DNA of 64,000 nucleotides from S5-327 sp965116015 (lineage in GTDB: Bacteria > Chloroflexota > Dehalococcoidia > Lucifugimonadales > Australimonadaceae), in assembly GCA_965116015.1 (NCBI GenBank), contig OZ220477.1:1240001-1304000 (forward strand), given 5' to 3'. The translations under genes were made by a program, and so were the position numbers. Shown one piece after another: positions 27,001 to 34,900 of the stretch (its first letter is position 1; every line of letters begins with the position of its first letter). The notes below the pieces were generated by a model. That model did not search any database. It had not been told where the DNA came from and was given only the letters and a program-made list of their open reading frames with translations.

Positions 27001-27399
27001 CGCGACAAGGCCGAGGCCGTGCCGTGGCTCAAAACGCTCGGCAGCCTCAACTACCAGCTCTACGCCACAACCGGAACCGCCGCCCTCATGCGCGGCCTCG
27101 GCCTCGCCGTAACCGAAATCAACAAGGCCGCCGAGCCAGAACCCAACGCCTGGTCCGTCGTCGCCGACGGCACAGTCGACGCCGTAGTCAACACCGTCGC
27201 CGAAGTCGCTCAGGCCTTGCGCGACGGATTCGAGATCCGCCGATCCGCCACCGAGCGCCGCATCCCCTGCTACACGTCAATGGACACCGCGCGCGCCGCC
27301 GTCGAGGCCCTCGCCCACGGCGGCGACTACCACGTCGCCCCCACCTCCGACTACGTCGCCGGCGCCGCAAAGAAAGCAGCTCCAGAATCGGCCCAGTGA
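24076..27399 (+). CDS. carB: Carbamoyl-phosphate synthase large subunit
   Basis: 1107 residues, full length. Two homologous halves each begin with a nucleotide-binding motif: VIGSGPIVIGQAAEFDYAG near 13 and VIGSGPIRIGQGIEFDYCS near 572. Each has an ATP-grasp domain, with VNPRVSRSSALASKATGYP in the first and VNPRSSRTIPFISKVTG in the second. A methylglyoxal-synthase-like allosteric domain is at the C-terminus. It makes carbamoyl phosphate from bicarbonate, ammonia and two ATP. It lies 10 bp after carA, and its TGA overlaps the next start (GTGA). Confidence 0.97.
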   Translation: MTQQPTPRKVLVIGSGPIVIGQAAEFDYAGAQACKALREEGVAVVLVNSNPATIMTDEEIADAVYIEPLAVDVIERIIAREQPDGLLPTLGGQTGLNLAVELHEKGVLERHNVRLLGTSVETIRTAEDRELFRSLLQSLGEPVPPSEIAGSIDDALAVGRKLGLPLIVRPAYTLGGSGGGFAATMDELEQVAASGLAASPIRQILVERSIRGWREVEYEVMRDSADACITICNMENFDAMGVHTGDSIVIAPSQTLSDKEFQMLRSASIRIIRSLGIEGGCNIQFALSPNPVVGEALPGGAPDPMQYYVIEVNPRVSRSSALASKATGYPIARVAAKIAVGRRLDEIPNAVTLRTKAAFEPALDYCVIKIPRWPFDKFASGDRSINPQMKATGEVMAIDRSFEAALQKAVRSLELAGKSFLWEDPEWAGDGLENLPLEPNDLRLWSIAAALRRGVPVNVLARTAQIDPWFLNGVERIVRMEQRLSSETLERDLLWEAKRLGMPDESIARLAGLSHEQARSLRRKLGIAPVYKMVDTCAAEFEAATPYFYSSYDQENESSPLPGPKAIVIGSGPIRIGQGIEFDYCSVHAAWALDSAGVKSIMVNSNPETVSTDFDTSDRLYFEPLDEESIRDIIENERDGDYYPPSVVQFGGQTAISLSQAIAAAGLPILGSSADAIDIASDRDRFGQLMAQLGVPQPPGAAVTSLEEGVDAASRLGFPLVVRPSYVLGGRAMEIVDNIAELVRYLNRALDAAPDKPILVDKYFQGREVEIDAVVDGEQTLIPGIMEHIERAGVHSGDSMAVYPSPRLSDHERSVIVDYAARIGLAIGVRGLMNIQFVIMNESKPFGLTVPADTGLSSIYVIEVNPRSSRTIPFISKVTGIPMVHIAANVMLGRSIAEQGYSGGLRPDPPMFSVKAPVFSMSKLTGVETYLGPEMKSTGEVMGIDIALRPAVAKALIAAGMMLPPSGSILVTIADRDKAEAVPWLKTLGSLNYQLYATTGTAALMRGLGLAVTEINKAAEPEPNAWSVVADGTVDAVVNTVAEVAQALRDGFEIRRSATERRIPCYTSMDTARAAVEALAHGGDYHVAPTSDYVAGAAKKAAPESAQ

Positions 27400-28937
27400 G
27401 CACCCCTAAACCCAACAAGAAAGGCGCGGCCCCCCGCCGCGCGGTAACCCGCATAATGACCGAAGAATCCCCCAACATACGCCCCCAGCAACCGCCAGCC
27501 GAAACGCCGCGCGCTCCCCAAACAAGACAGACGCGACCCAGCAACGCAGAGGGCGCGCCGCAGACCCCCAGCCCCTCCCCCTCTCGCAGACGACGCGGCG
27601 GAGGACGCCCCCGAACTTCCCCCAACCTCGCCGACTCCCCGCAGCAACCTCCCCCGCAGACAGCCCCCTCCCTTACGGATCCCAGCAGCACAGAGGGCGC
27701 AGCCCAGACCCCCAGCCCCTCCTCCTCTCGCAGGCGACGCGGCGGAGGACGCCACCGAACTTCCCCCAGTTCCGCCGACTCCCCGCAGCAACCTCCCCCG
27801 CAGACAGCCCCCTCCCTTACGGATCCCAGCAGCACAGAGGGCGCAGCCCAGACCCCCAGCCCCTCCTCCTCTCGCAGGCGACGCGGCGGAGGACGCCACC
27901 GAACTTCCCCCAGTTCCGCCGACTCCCCGCAGCAACCTCCCCCCCAGACAGCCGCCGCCCCGAACGACGCGGAGGAGGCGAGCGGAGACGCCGCAGCGCG
28001 CCAGCCGTCCCGATCGGGGCGCGAACGCCGCGGGAGCCTCCCCTCCGCAAAACTCAACGACGAGCAACCTCAGAAAGCCTTTATGCACCCCAGCGAAAAG
28101 GAGTTCGCCGACCTCCTCGACTACTACCACATCTACTACCTCTACGAACCCCGCTCGTTCCCCCTCCGGTGGGACGGCAACCGCGTCGTCGAAATGTTCA
28201 CCCCCGACTTCTACCTCCCCGAGTACGACCAGTACTTCGAACTCACCACAATGAAACAGAATCTGGTCACCCAGAAGAACCGCAAGCTCCGCCGCGTCCG
28301 CGAACTCTACCCCGAAATCAACGTCCAGCTGCTCTACCGCCGCGACCTTATGCGCCTCATGGGCAAGTACGGCTTCGGCCCCCTCGCCGACGCACCCGTC
28401 GCGGGCGCCAGCCGCGTCCTCTTCTCCAAGCAGCAAGTCCAGGCCCGCGTCAAAGAACTCGGCAAACAGATCGCCGACGACTACGCCGGCGAAGAGCCCA
28501 TCCTCGTCGGCGTCCTCCGAGGCGTCGTCGTCTTCATAGCCGACCTTATGCGCGAGATCGACCTCAAACTCCAGGTCGAGTTTATGGAAATCTCGCACTA
28601 CGGCGAACGCAGCGACGCCATCGACATCATCCGCGACGTAACAACAAGCCTCGCCGGACGACACGTCATCGTCGTCGAAGACATCGTCGACACAGGACTC
28701 ACCCTCCGCTACCTCCTCGAACACCTCCAGGCCAAGCGCCCCGCCAGCCTCAAAGTCTGCGCCCTCCTCGACAAATCCGTCCGCCGTATGGCCGACATAC
28801 CCCTCCACTACGTCGGCTTCGAGATCCCCGACGAATTCGTCATCGGCTACGGCCTCGACTACGCCGGACGCTACCGGAACCTCCCCCACGTAGGAATCCT
28901 CCAGCCAGTCGAGCCCAAGGCCATTCCCCAGCGGTAG
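27396..28937 (+). CDS. Fusion: repeat-rich N-terminus, PD-(D/E)XK nuclease-like domain, hypoxanthine phosphoribosyltransferase
   Basis: 513 residues from a GTG overlapping the carB stop. Residues 1-225 are disordered Pro/Ser/Arg/Gln sequence built on a 48-residue repeat. Residues 227-327 look like a restriction-endonuclease fold: HPSEKEFADLL, then FTPDFYLPEYDQYFELTTMK, with Asp, Glu and Lys in PD-(D/E)XK order, and INVQLLYRRD. Residues 345-513 are an HPRT: LVGVLRGVVVFIADLMREI, the PRPP loop VVEDIVDTGLTL near 427-438, and FVIGYGLDYAGRYRNLP. The HPRT part salvages hypoxanthine or guanine. The nuclease-like part is an inference from motif and may be inactive or a binding domain. Confidence 0.85.
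   Translation: MSTPKPNKKGAAPRRAVTRIMTEESPNIRPQQPPAETPRAPQTRQTRPSNAEGAPQTPSPSPSRRRRGGGRPRTSPNLADSPQQPPPQTAPSLTDPSSTEGAAQTPSPSSSRRRRGGGRHRTSPSSADSPQQPPPQTAPSLTDPSSTEGAAQTPSPSSSRRRRGGGRHRTSPSSADSPQQPPPQTAAAPNDAEEASGDAAARQPSRSGRERRGSLPSAKLNDEQPQKAFMHPSEKEFADLLDYYHIYYLYEPRSFPLRWDGNRVVEMFTPDFYLPEYDQYFELTTMKQNLVTQKNRKLRRVRELYPEINVQLLYRRDLMRLMGKYGFGPLADAPVAGASRVLFSKQQVQARVKELGKQIADDYAGEEPILVGVLRGVVVFIADLMREIDLKLQVEFMEISHYGERSDAIDIIRDVTTSLAGRHVIVVEDIVDTGLTLRYLLEHLQAKRPASLKVCALLDKSVRRMADIPLHYVGFEIPDEFVIGYGLDYAGRYRNLPHVGILQPVEPKAIPQR
27547..27960 (+). repeat. 144-bp tandem repeat, three copies, inside the HPRT-fusion gene
   Basis: CAGAGGGCG marks unit starts at 27547, 27691 and 27835, an exact 144-bp (48-codon) period that keeps the frame. 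Copies two and three are nearly identical; the first has diverged. The unit encodes a Pro/Ser/Gln stretch with the basic patch SRRRRGGGR. Confidence 0.9.
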
Positions 28938-29058
28938 GCCAGCCCGCCTCCCCCAGCGAAGAGCGAACAAGGCAGGGATGAGCGACGCTCCCGGCTCCCC
29001 ATAACGAAATGCCTGTGCGGGAGGCCGGGAGACGCGCAATTTGTGCATCGCGCTCGCT

Positions 29059-29067
29059 TGATATACC
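29059..29067 (+). promoter_or_regulatory. Extended -10 promoter for the bicupin gene
   Basis: TTGATATACC contains an extended -10 (TGA followed by TATACC). It lies about 35 nt upstream of the ATG at 29102. A strong AAAAGGAG ribosome site (29087-29093) follows, with 8 nt spacing, one of the best in the window. Confidence 0.45.
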
Positions 29068-29101
29068 CTCGCGCGACTACGCTACAAAAGGAGAAAAGCT
29101 C

Positions 29102-30256
29102 ATGGTAATGCAGGGCACCGATATGAAAGTCGCTGAAACCCCAACCAGCGGCCTCCAGGACTTCCGCACACCCGACGCCTACGAGGACTGGCTTGGGAAC
29201 GAAGGCGTGATGGTCCACGAAACCTACTACGTCCCCAACTGGCACGAGGTCGAAGTCGGCCCGTGGGAGCGCAAGGGCGGACACGGAGCCGTCATCCACA
29301 TCGACAACGCCCATATGCCCAACGACCTCCACGTCGTCGACATCGCCCCAGGCGGCAAGTCCGAGCCCGAGCATCATCTCTACGAGATCAACTTCTACAT
29401 CGTCCAGGGCAGAGGCGCCACCACCGTCTGGATGGACGAGGACAGCAAGCAAACCTTCGAATGGAAAGCCGGCTCCCTCTTCACCATCCCCCTCAACGCC
29501 TGGTATCAGCACTTCAACGGCTCCGGCGACGAGAAGGTCCGCTATATGGCCACCACCAACGCCCCGCCCATGATGCGCCTCTTCCGCGACCCCGACTTCA
29601 TCTTCAACAACGACTTCATGTTCCGCTCCCGCTACTCCGACGACGAGACATACTTCTCCGGCAACGGAACGCTCTACAACAAGCGTATCTGGGAAACCAA
29701 CTTCATCCCCAACGCCCCCGATATGGCGCTCTACGGCTGGAAGGAGCGCGGAGCCGGCGGCATCAACGCGATGCTCCAGATGGGCAAGAACGATATGGGC
29801 AACCACATCTCCGAGTTCCCCATCGGCACCTACAAGAAGGCGCACCGGCACGGCCCCGGAGCCCACCTCTTCCTCCTCAGCGGCGACGCCGGCTTCTCCC
29901 TGCTGTGGACCAAGCCCGACCGCTCCGACATGGTCAAGTGCGACTGGCAACTGGGCAGCATCGTCATCATCCCGAGCGACGGCACCTTCCACCAGCACTT
30001 CAACTCCGGCGCCAAGCGCGCCCGCTACATGGCCCTCCGCTCCGGCAACGGCGGCTTCATCGCCCCCAACCAGCGCGCCACCGCCGACGTCTCCATCAAG
30101 GAAGGCGGCATCCAGGTCGAGTACGAGGACGAAGACCGCGAGATTCACGAGATCTTCGAGGCCGAGCTTGCCAAGTCCGGCGCGCAGTGCAACATGAAGG
30201 CGTTCATCCCCTACTGCACCGGCGTCGCAGGCGTCACCGACGAGCGCCAAACCTAG
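29102..30256 (+). CDS. Two-domain cupin protein
   Basis: 384 residues with two cupin barrels. The first (about 60-160) has SEPEHHLYEINFYIVQGRG and ends at IPLNAWYQHFN. The second (about 235-330) has KKAHRHGPGAHLFLLSGDAGF and IIPSDGTFHQHFN. The His and Glu positions fit divalent-metal binding in both. Bicupins include dioxygenases and oxalate-type decarboxylases; none is specifically indicated. The strong ribosome site, its own promoter and a perfect terminator suggest a highly expressed single gene. Aromatic and acidic residues are abundant, and there is no signal peptide. Confidence 0.85.
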   Translation: MVMQGTDMKVAETPTSGLQDFRTPDAYEDWLGNEGVMVHETYYVPNWHEVEVGPWERKGGHGAVIHIDNAHMPNDLHVVDIAPGGKSEPEHHLYEINFYIVQGRGATTVWMDEDSKQTFEWKAGSLFTIPLNAWYQHFNGSGDEKVRYMATTNAPPMMRLFRDPDFIFNNDFMFRSRYSDDETYFSGNGTLYNKRIWETNFIPNAPDMALYGWKERGAGGINAMLQMGKNDMGNHISEFPIGTYKKAHRHGPGAHLFLLSGDAGFSLLWTKPDRSDMVKCDWQLGSIVIIPSDGTFHQHFNSGAKRARYMALRSGNGGFIAPNQRATADVSIKEGGIQVEYEDEDREIHEIFEAELAKSGAQCNMKAFIPYCTGVAGVTDERQT

Positions 30257-30287
30257 GCGCCCGCGCCTAAGAACCTAGCGCCGAACC

Positions 30288-30316
30288 AAGGGCGGAGGCA
30301 TTGCGCCTCCGCCCTT
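30288..30316 (+). terminator. Intrinsic terminator after the bicupin gene
   Basis: AAGGGCGGAGGC and GCCTCCGCCCTT form a perfect 12-bp stem with a 5-nt loop, followed by CTCTTC. It begins 32 nt after the stop codon and is the strongest hairpin seen in the window. Confidence 0.8.
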
Positions 30317-30382
30317 CTCTTCGCCAGCTAGCCCCTTCGCTCTCCCCTCAGAACGCACCCCAGCCAAACCCCCCAGCTCCAC

Positions 30383-31084
30383 CTACCCCGCCGACCGCCG
30401 ACCCGTCGCGCACAGATCGCGCACCGCGCACGACCCGCACCTCGGGCTCCTCTTCGCGCACGCCTCTTTCGCATGAGCGTCCAGCAGCGCGTGGTACTCG
30501 TTGTACAGCGCCGCGTCGCGCGGAAGATTCTCCTCGAAAAACGCCTGATGCGCATCGTATCCCCGAAGCTTCCGGCGCGGGAACATCCGCCCAACGATCC
30601 GCTGCGTGTACACATCAATCACGAACGACGGCAACCCCGCCGCATACAGCACGATATCGTCCGCCGTCTCCGGACCCACCCCGTGAACCCCCAGCAACTC
30701 CGCCCGCAACTGCCGCGGCGGCATCTCCCGCCACGACTCCACACTGTCCCCGTAGCTCCCAAGAAACTCCGCCACCGCCTTCAGCTTGCGCGCCTTGGCG
30801 TTGAAGTAACCGCTCGGACGTATCGCCTCCGCAAGCTCCCGCTCAGACGCCTCGCGGAGCGCCGCCGCCGACATCAGCCCCGCAGCCTGCAAGTTCGCTA
30901 TCGCCCGCGCCGCATTCGTCCACGCCGTATTCTGCGTCAGAACCGCCCCCACGATCGTCTCGAATGGCCCATCCCCCGGCCACCACCCCTGCGGACCGTA
31001 GCGCGCAAGCAAGCGCCGGTACACCTCCCTCAACAGCCGCGCAGACCGCCTGTCGCCTCCGCCACCCTTCGCGCCCTCCGCCAT
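30383..31084 (-). CDS. Endonuclease III-like HhH-GPD DNA glycosylase with 4Fe-4S cluster
   Basis: 233 residues. The helix-hairpin-helix is LLGVHGVGPETADDIVLYA near 140, followed by the catalytic Asp of SFVIDVYTQRIVGR. The family Lys position is not occupied in the usual way (GVGPETAD instead of GVGRKTA), which suggests a monofunctional glycosylase. The C-terminus has the cluster CAKRSPRCGSCAVRDLC, spacing C-x6-C-x2-C-x5-C. It resembles the Nth-related subgroup found beside MutY and Nth, and removes damaged bases. The ATG at 31084 follows a leaderless-type promoter; the frame stays open upstream to 31573 without family sequence. Confidence 0.88.
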   Translation of the reverse strand: MAEGAKGGGGDRRSARLLREVYRRLLARYGPQGWWPGDGPFETIVGAVLTQNTAWTNAARAIANLQAAGLMSAAALREASERELAEAIRPSGYFNAKARKLKAVAEFLGSYGDSVESWREMPPRQLRAELLGVHGVGPETADDIVLYAAGLPSFVIDVYTQRIVGRMFPRRKLRGYDAHQAFFEENLPRDAALYNEYHALLDAHAKEACAKRSPRCGSCAVRDLCATGRRSAG

Positions 31085-31091
31085 AATCCCG

Positions 31092-31097
31092 ATTCTA
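31092..31097 (-). promoter_or_regulatory. -10 box giving a leaderless glycosylase transcript
   Basis: The reverse strand reads TAGAAT, 7 nt and then ATG at 31084. No ribosome-binding site is seen. Confidence 0.45.
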
Positions 31098-31342
31098 TCC
31101 GCTCCCCACACCTCTAACCCCCCTCCGCTAGCAACCATCTGAGGAATCGCGTCCCGCACCGTTCCCCAGCGCCCCCGCTTTCGCGGAAACCTTGCGTCGC
31201 CCCACGCCGTCCTCGTCCTCCGCGCCTCAACCCATCGTTCCCGCTTGCGCCGCAGGACGCCGCCCCGCCGTCCCGGACGCGCGCTGCCGCCGCTTGCCGC
31301 TTCCCCAACAGTCCGGAGATGCTCCCCAAAAGCGGAACAGGC

Positions 31343-31348
31343 TACACT
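31343..31348 (+). promoter_or_regulatory. -10 box giving a leaderless pyrF transcript
   Basis: TACACT is followed by 6 nt and the ATG at 31355. pyrF is thus outside the PyrR-controlled operon and has no room for a leader RNA element. Confidence 0.5.
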
Positions 31349-31354
31349 CTCCCC

Positions 31355-32233
31355 ATGACAATCGCCTTCACCCAGCGGCTGGACAACGCCGCCTGCAACA
31401 ACCGCAGCCTCCTGTGCGTCGGGCTCGACCCCTGGACACCCTCTATGCCCATCAGCGACATCGCAGCCTTCAACCGCGCCATCATCGACGCCACCGCCGA
31501 CCTCGTCTGCGCATTCAAACCAAACTACGCCTTCTACGAAGCCGCAGGCCTCGACGGCCTCCGCGCCCTCCAACAGACCATCGAGGCCGTCCCCAACAAC
31601 ATCCCTGTCATACTCGACGTCAAACGCGGCGACCTCGGCAACACCGCCTCAGCCTACGCAAGAGCCGCATTCGAAGTCTGGCGCGCCGACGCCGTCACCG
31701 TGAACCCCTACCAGGGACGCGACTCCCTGCAACCGTTCCTCGACTACGACGACCGCGGCGTATTCATCCTCGCCCGCACCTCCAACCCCGGCGCAAGCGA
31801 CTTCCAGGAGCTCCGCCTCGCTCCGCGACAACCCTCCGCGCTCCGACGCCGAACTCCGGCAGCCCGCCGCCCTCATCGCTCGCTCGCCCTCTACGAGCGC
31901 GTCGCCCAAGCGGCGCAACAGTGGAACGACGCCGGGAACATCGGCCTCGTCGTCGGCGCCACCGCCCCTCGCGAACTCTCGCGCGTCCGCGCCCACTGCC
32001 CTCGTATGCCCATCCTCATCCCCGGCGTCGGCGCGCAAGGAGGCGACCTCGAAGCCGCCGTGCGAAACGGCGCCGACGCCAACGGCCGACGCGCCGTCGT
32101 CTCCGCCTCCCGCAGCGTGCTCTACGCCTCCCAGGGCCCAGACTTCGCCCAAGCCGCCCGCGCCGAAGCGCTCCGCCTCCGCAACACGATCAACGCCGAG
32201 CTCAACCAGATGGGCAAGGAATGGACAACCTAG
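31355..32233 (+). CDS. pyrF: Orotidine 5'-phosphate decarboxylase (PyrF type 2)
   Basis: 292 residues of the longer PyrF subfamily. LLCVGLDPW is near 24, FKPNYAFYEAAGLDGL near 55, the catalytic DVKRGDLGNTASAYA near 89, VTVNPYQGRDSL near 112 and LIPGVGAQGGDLEAAV near 225. It decarboxylates OMP to UMP. An Arg/Pro-rich segment at about 160-178, between the conserved DFQEL and LYERVAQ, is unlike the family and looks like a low-complexity insertion or local frame disturbance. Reading continues through it in frame. Confidence 0.93.
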   Translation: MTIAFTQRLDNAACNNRSLLCVGLDPWTPSMPISDIAAFNRAIIDATADLVCAFKPNYAFYEAAGLDGLRALQQTIEAVPNNIPVILDVKRGDLGNTASAYARAAFEVWRADAVTVNPYQGRDSLQPFLDYDDRGVFILARTSNPGASDFQELRLAPRQPSALRRRTPAARRPHRSLALYERVAQAAQQWNDAGNIGLVVGATAPRELSRVRAHCPRMPILIPGVGAQGGDLEAAVRNGADANGRRAVVSASRSVLYASQGPDFAQAARAEALRLRNTINAELNQMGKEWTT

Positions 32234-32478
32234 AATTCCGCCTCGGCGAACACATCACCCTTCGCAAGACCCACCCCTGCGGAGGCCTCGAATGGCGCGT
32301 AGAACGCCTCGGAGCCGACATCGGCATCCGGTGCCTCACCTGCGGACGCTACCTGCTCACCCCCCGCCGCAAGCTGCGCCGCGCAGCCCGAACCCAACGC
32401 GCTCCCGCGCCATCACCTGCCACTCCCCAGCAAGAACAAGAACAGAAACGCGTTACGCCCCCCGCGGCTCCCTGCTGA
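32221..32478 (+). CDS. DUF951 family protein
   Basis: 85 residues. The core HPCGGLEWRVERLGADIGIRC followed by LTCGRYLLTPRRKL matches DUF951: a His-Pro-Cys-Gly-Gly motif and a later CxxCGR that could bind zinc. The C-terminal 30 residues are Pro/Gln-rich and extend beyond the usual domain. The ATG overlaps the pyrF stop by 13 bp, so it is co-transcribed with pyrF. The family's role is unknown; proteins of this type are often encoded beside translation GTPases. Confidence 0.8.
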   Translation: MDNLEFRLGEHITLRKTHPCGGLEWRVERLGADIGIRCLTCGRYLLTPRRKLRRAARTQRAPAPSPATPQQEQEQKRVTPPAAPC

Positions 32479-32513
32479 GCCGGCGCCCTCTCAGCGCCGC
32501 TCCCCTCGCGCCC

Positions 32514-34877
32514 TCAGCCCCCCTGCGGCGCCTCGTCCGTCCCCTGCTCAGCGTCTCCGCTCCCGGACGCATCCCCCTCAGACGCCTCGTCCTCCCCCTC
32601 GGCGTCCCCGCTCCCAGACTCATCTCCCTGCGGCGCCTCAGCCGCCTCGGATTCCTCAGGCTCCACGGACTCCTCAACACCATCCATGGAATCCGCAAGC
32701 GGCAGCACGATCTTCATCTCCGTATAGCTGTCCGGCTCAGACTCCACCTCGATGCTCCCCCCGTGCCCGCGAATGATGTCCGACGATATCGCCAACCCCA
32801 ACCCAGTGCCCTTGTCCGTCGGCTTCGTCGTGAAGAACGGATTGAAGATCTTCTCCTGAACCTCGGCCGGCATCCCCGTCCCGTTGTCCCGAAGACGAAT
32901 AACCGCATGCCCATCCTCGCGCCGCGTAGAAATCCACACCGTCGGAATGAAATCCATCGATCCGGCGCCGGCGGCTATCAGGCTCTGCCGCTTCTCGTTC
33001 GCCGCATAGCAAGCATTGCTCACCATATTCAGGAACACCCGCCCCATATCCTGGGAGAGCACCTCCATCTCCCCCAGCGATTCATCGAGGTCGAACTCCA
33101 TGTGGAGCTGCACCTCCGAGTCAGTAGCGCGAGCGCTGTGATACGCCAGCCGCGCGTACTCCTCGATCAGCAGATTCATATCCGTCGGCTGCCGGGCCGT
33201 CGAGCTGCGCCCCATCTTGAGCATATCCTCCACAATCCGGTCCGCCCGCGCAGTATGCGAGAGCACCCGCTCAAGATTGCTCTCAAGATCTCCCGAAACC
33301 TCCAGAACATACGACTTGTCTTCCTTCGTAAACTCCTTGTCCTCATTCACAATGTCGCGCAGTTCCGCGAGAAGGTCGTTCGACGCCTCAGAAAAGTTCT
33401 TAACAAAGTTCAGCGGATTCCGTATCTCATGCGCAACGCCGGCGGTGAGCTCTCCCAAAGCCGCCAGCTTCTCCTGCGTAACAATCTGATCCTGCGCCTT
33501 CTGCAAGTCGCCGAGCACCCTCTCAAGCTCATCGTTCTTGCCCTGCAAATCCTGCGCCAGCTGCTCCACCAGATTCAGACGCTGCACCTCCAAAGCGTGC
33601 CGCCGGAACACCTCGAGAGCCTCGGCCATCTCCGTAACCTCGTCATGACCGCCAACATCCGCCCGAGCCTCCAGATTCCCTCCCGCCATCTGCCGCATCC
33701 ACCCCGACAGCATCTCCAGACGCCGCAGCAGCGAGCGACCGATCAAAAGCCACCCCGTAAGCAGAGCCCCAACCACCGCAATCGCGCTGATCGTCAGCAA
33801 CAGCGTGCGCCCGGTGCCTATCGCCTGCGTCGACTCTGTCGCCGCCTCTTGCGCCCGCGCCTGGGCGCCAGCCGCCATCGTGTCAACATTGTTCAGCAAC
33901 CTGATAGCGATATTCCGGTTAACGTTCACCAGATCCCGCTGACTCTCTGTCAGCGTCAGCAGCTGCGCAACCAGATCAAACGTGCGCTCTTCCCCTAGCT
34001 CGTCCCCCAACCCCAAATGGAAGAAGCCCGTGAACAGATCATCCAACTCCCGGTGAATAGGATGGCCCTCGAGCGCCAGCAGATTCCCCTCAACCTTGCT
34101 CTTCACCGCCAGAAAACGCTCGCGCAGCGGTTCCACCTCTTCCACCGATGAAAGCGAAAAAGCGCTCGCCAGAATCTGCGAAGCCAGCGCCGCCTCGCCC
34201 TGCAACTGCGCAAGCCGCTGATACGTATCCACCTCCTCCAGGCTCAGATGCTCCTCTCTCGGCGTAATCGCCGATCCCAGATCCATATATCCCGTAACAA
34301 CAAAAAATATCTGATCGTCAATCGCAGGAATAACTACCGCGTCCACGCGCTCAGTCAAGGCCTCCAGCTCGCGCTGCACCCCGTCGATCCGCGTCTGCAG
34401 CACGAACAGCTCCCTCACACTCGCCTTCAGGCCGTCTATGTTCAGAATCAGCGTGTCAACATCCCGCCGAATCTGACCGAACAGCTGCGGATCCACCTCC
34501 CGCTCCTCGAGCTCGTCCAGCTCCGCCTGCAGCCTGTTGCGCGCCTGATCCACATTCTCAACAAGCCGCTCGAACTGCGCGCTCGACCTCGTCGAAGTAA
34601 GCTGACCCCCAACCGAAGCAAGCGCCCCGCTCGTCAAACCCACATCAAACGCCGCGCTCATATCCGGAACGCTCCCCTCGTTCACCTGCGTCACCGCACC
34701 CCCCAACCGATTGAACGAGTACAACCCAACCCCACTAGCGGCGACCGTCATCAGAGCCGCCCCGATAATCCCCAGATACATCTGGGTGGACAACCGCCCA
34801 ACCCGACGCCTGAACCTCCCTCGCCGCCTCGGAGATTCCCTTGCCGCGTCCTGTGTCGCGTCCCGCGTCTGCTCCAT
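32514..34877 (-). CDS. Transmembrane sensor histidine kinase (HAMP, HisKA, HATPase)
   Basis: 787 residues. The first transmembrane segment is at about 33-55. A long helical periplasmic sensor lies at 56-355 and the second transmembrane segment at about 356-376 (LLLTISAIAVVGALLTGWLL). HAMP and a coiled coil follow. The H-box GVAHEIRNPLN has the phosphoacceptor His483. The N-box is NMVSNACYAANE, the G1 box DNGTGMP, and GTGLGLAIS ends the ATP lid. The last 60 residues are acidic, low-complexity sequence. The ATG at 34877 has GGAG 8 nt upstream. It is the last gene of the signalling operon and may phosphorylate the receiver of the PP2C protein; that link is inferred. Confidence 0.93.
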   Translation of the reverse strand: MEQTRDATQDAARESPRRRGRFRRRVGRLSTQMYLGIIGAALMTVAASGVGLYSFNRLGGAVTQVNEGSVPDMSAAFDVGLTSGALASVGGQLTSTRSSAQFERLVENVDQARNRLQAELDELEEREVDPQLFGQIRRDVDTLILNIDGLKASVRELFVLQTRIDGVQRELEALTERVDAVVIPAIDDQIFFVVTGYMDLGSAITPREEHLSLEEVDTYQRLAQLQGEAALASQILASAFSLSSVEEVEPLRERFLAVKSKVEGNLLALEGHPIHRELDDLFTGFFHLGLGDELGEERTFDLVAQLLTLTESQRDLVNVNRNIAIRLLNNVDTMAAGAQARAQEAATESTQAIGTGRTLLLTISAIAVVGALLTGWLLIGRSLLRRLEMLSGWMRQMAGGNLEARADVGGHDEVTEMAEALEVFRRHALEVQRLNLVEQLAQDLQGKNDELERVLGDLQKAQDQIVTQEKLAALGELTAGVAHEIRNPLNFVKNFSEASNDLLAELRDIVNEDKEFTKEDKSYVLEVSGDLESNLERVLSHTARADRIVEDMLKMGRSSTARQPTDMNLLIEEYARLAYHSARATDSEVQLHMEFDLDESLGEMEVLSQDMGRVFLNMVSNACYAANEKRQSLIAAGAGSMDFIPTVWISTRREDGHAVIRLRDNGTGMPAEVQEKIFNPFFTTKPTDKGTGLGLAISSDIIRGHGGSIEVESEPDSYTEMKIVLPLADSMDGVEESVEPEESEAAEAPQGDESGSGDAEGEDEASEGDASGSGDAEQGTDEAPQGG

Positions 34878-34900
34878 CAGCTCCGCATCCCCGTCGCCCC

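Noticed and set aside
24711..27395. A very long + frame upstream of and in frame with the HPRT fusion
   Set aside because: Bases before 27396 encode carB in another frame. The translation there is Arg/Pro-rich and structureless, and the GTG at 27396 gives normal translational coupling.
31820..31890. Frameshift in pyrF
   Set aside because: The Arg/Pro-rich stretch is unlike the family, but the conserved LYERVAQ block resumes in the same frame, so a low-complexity insertion explains it without an indel.
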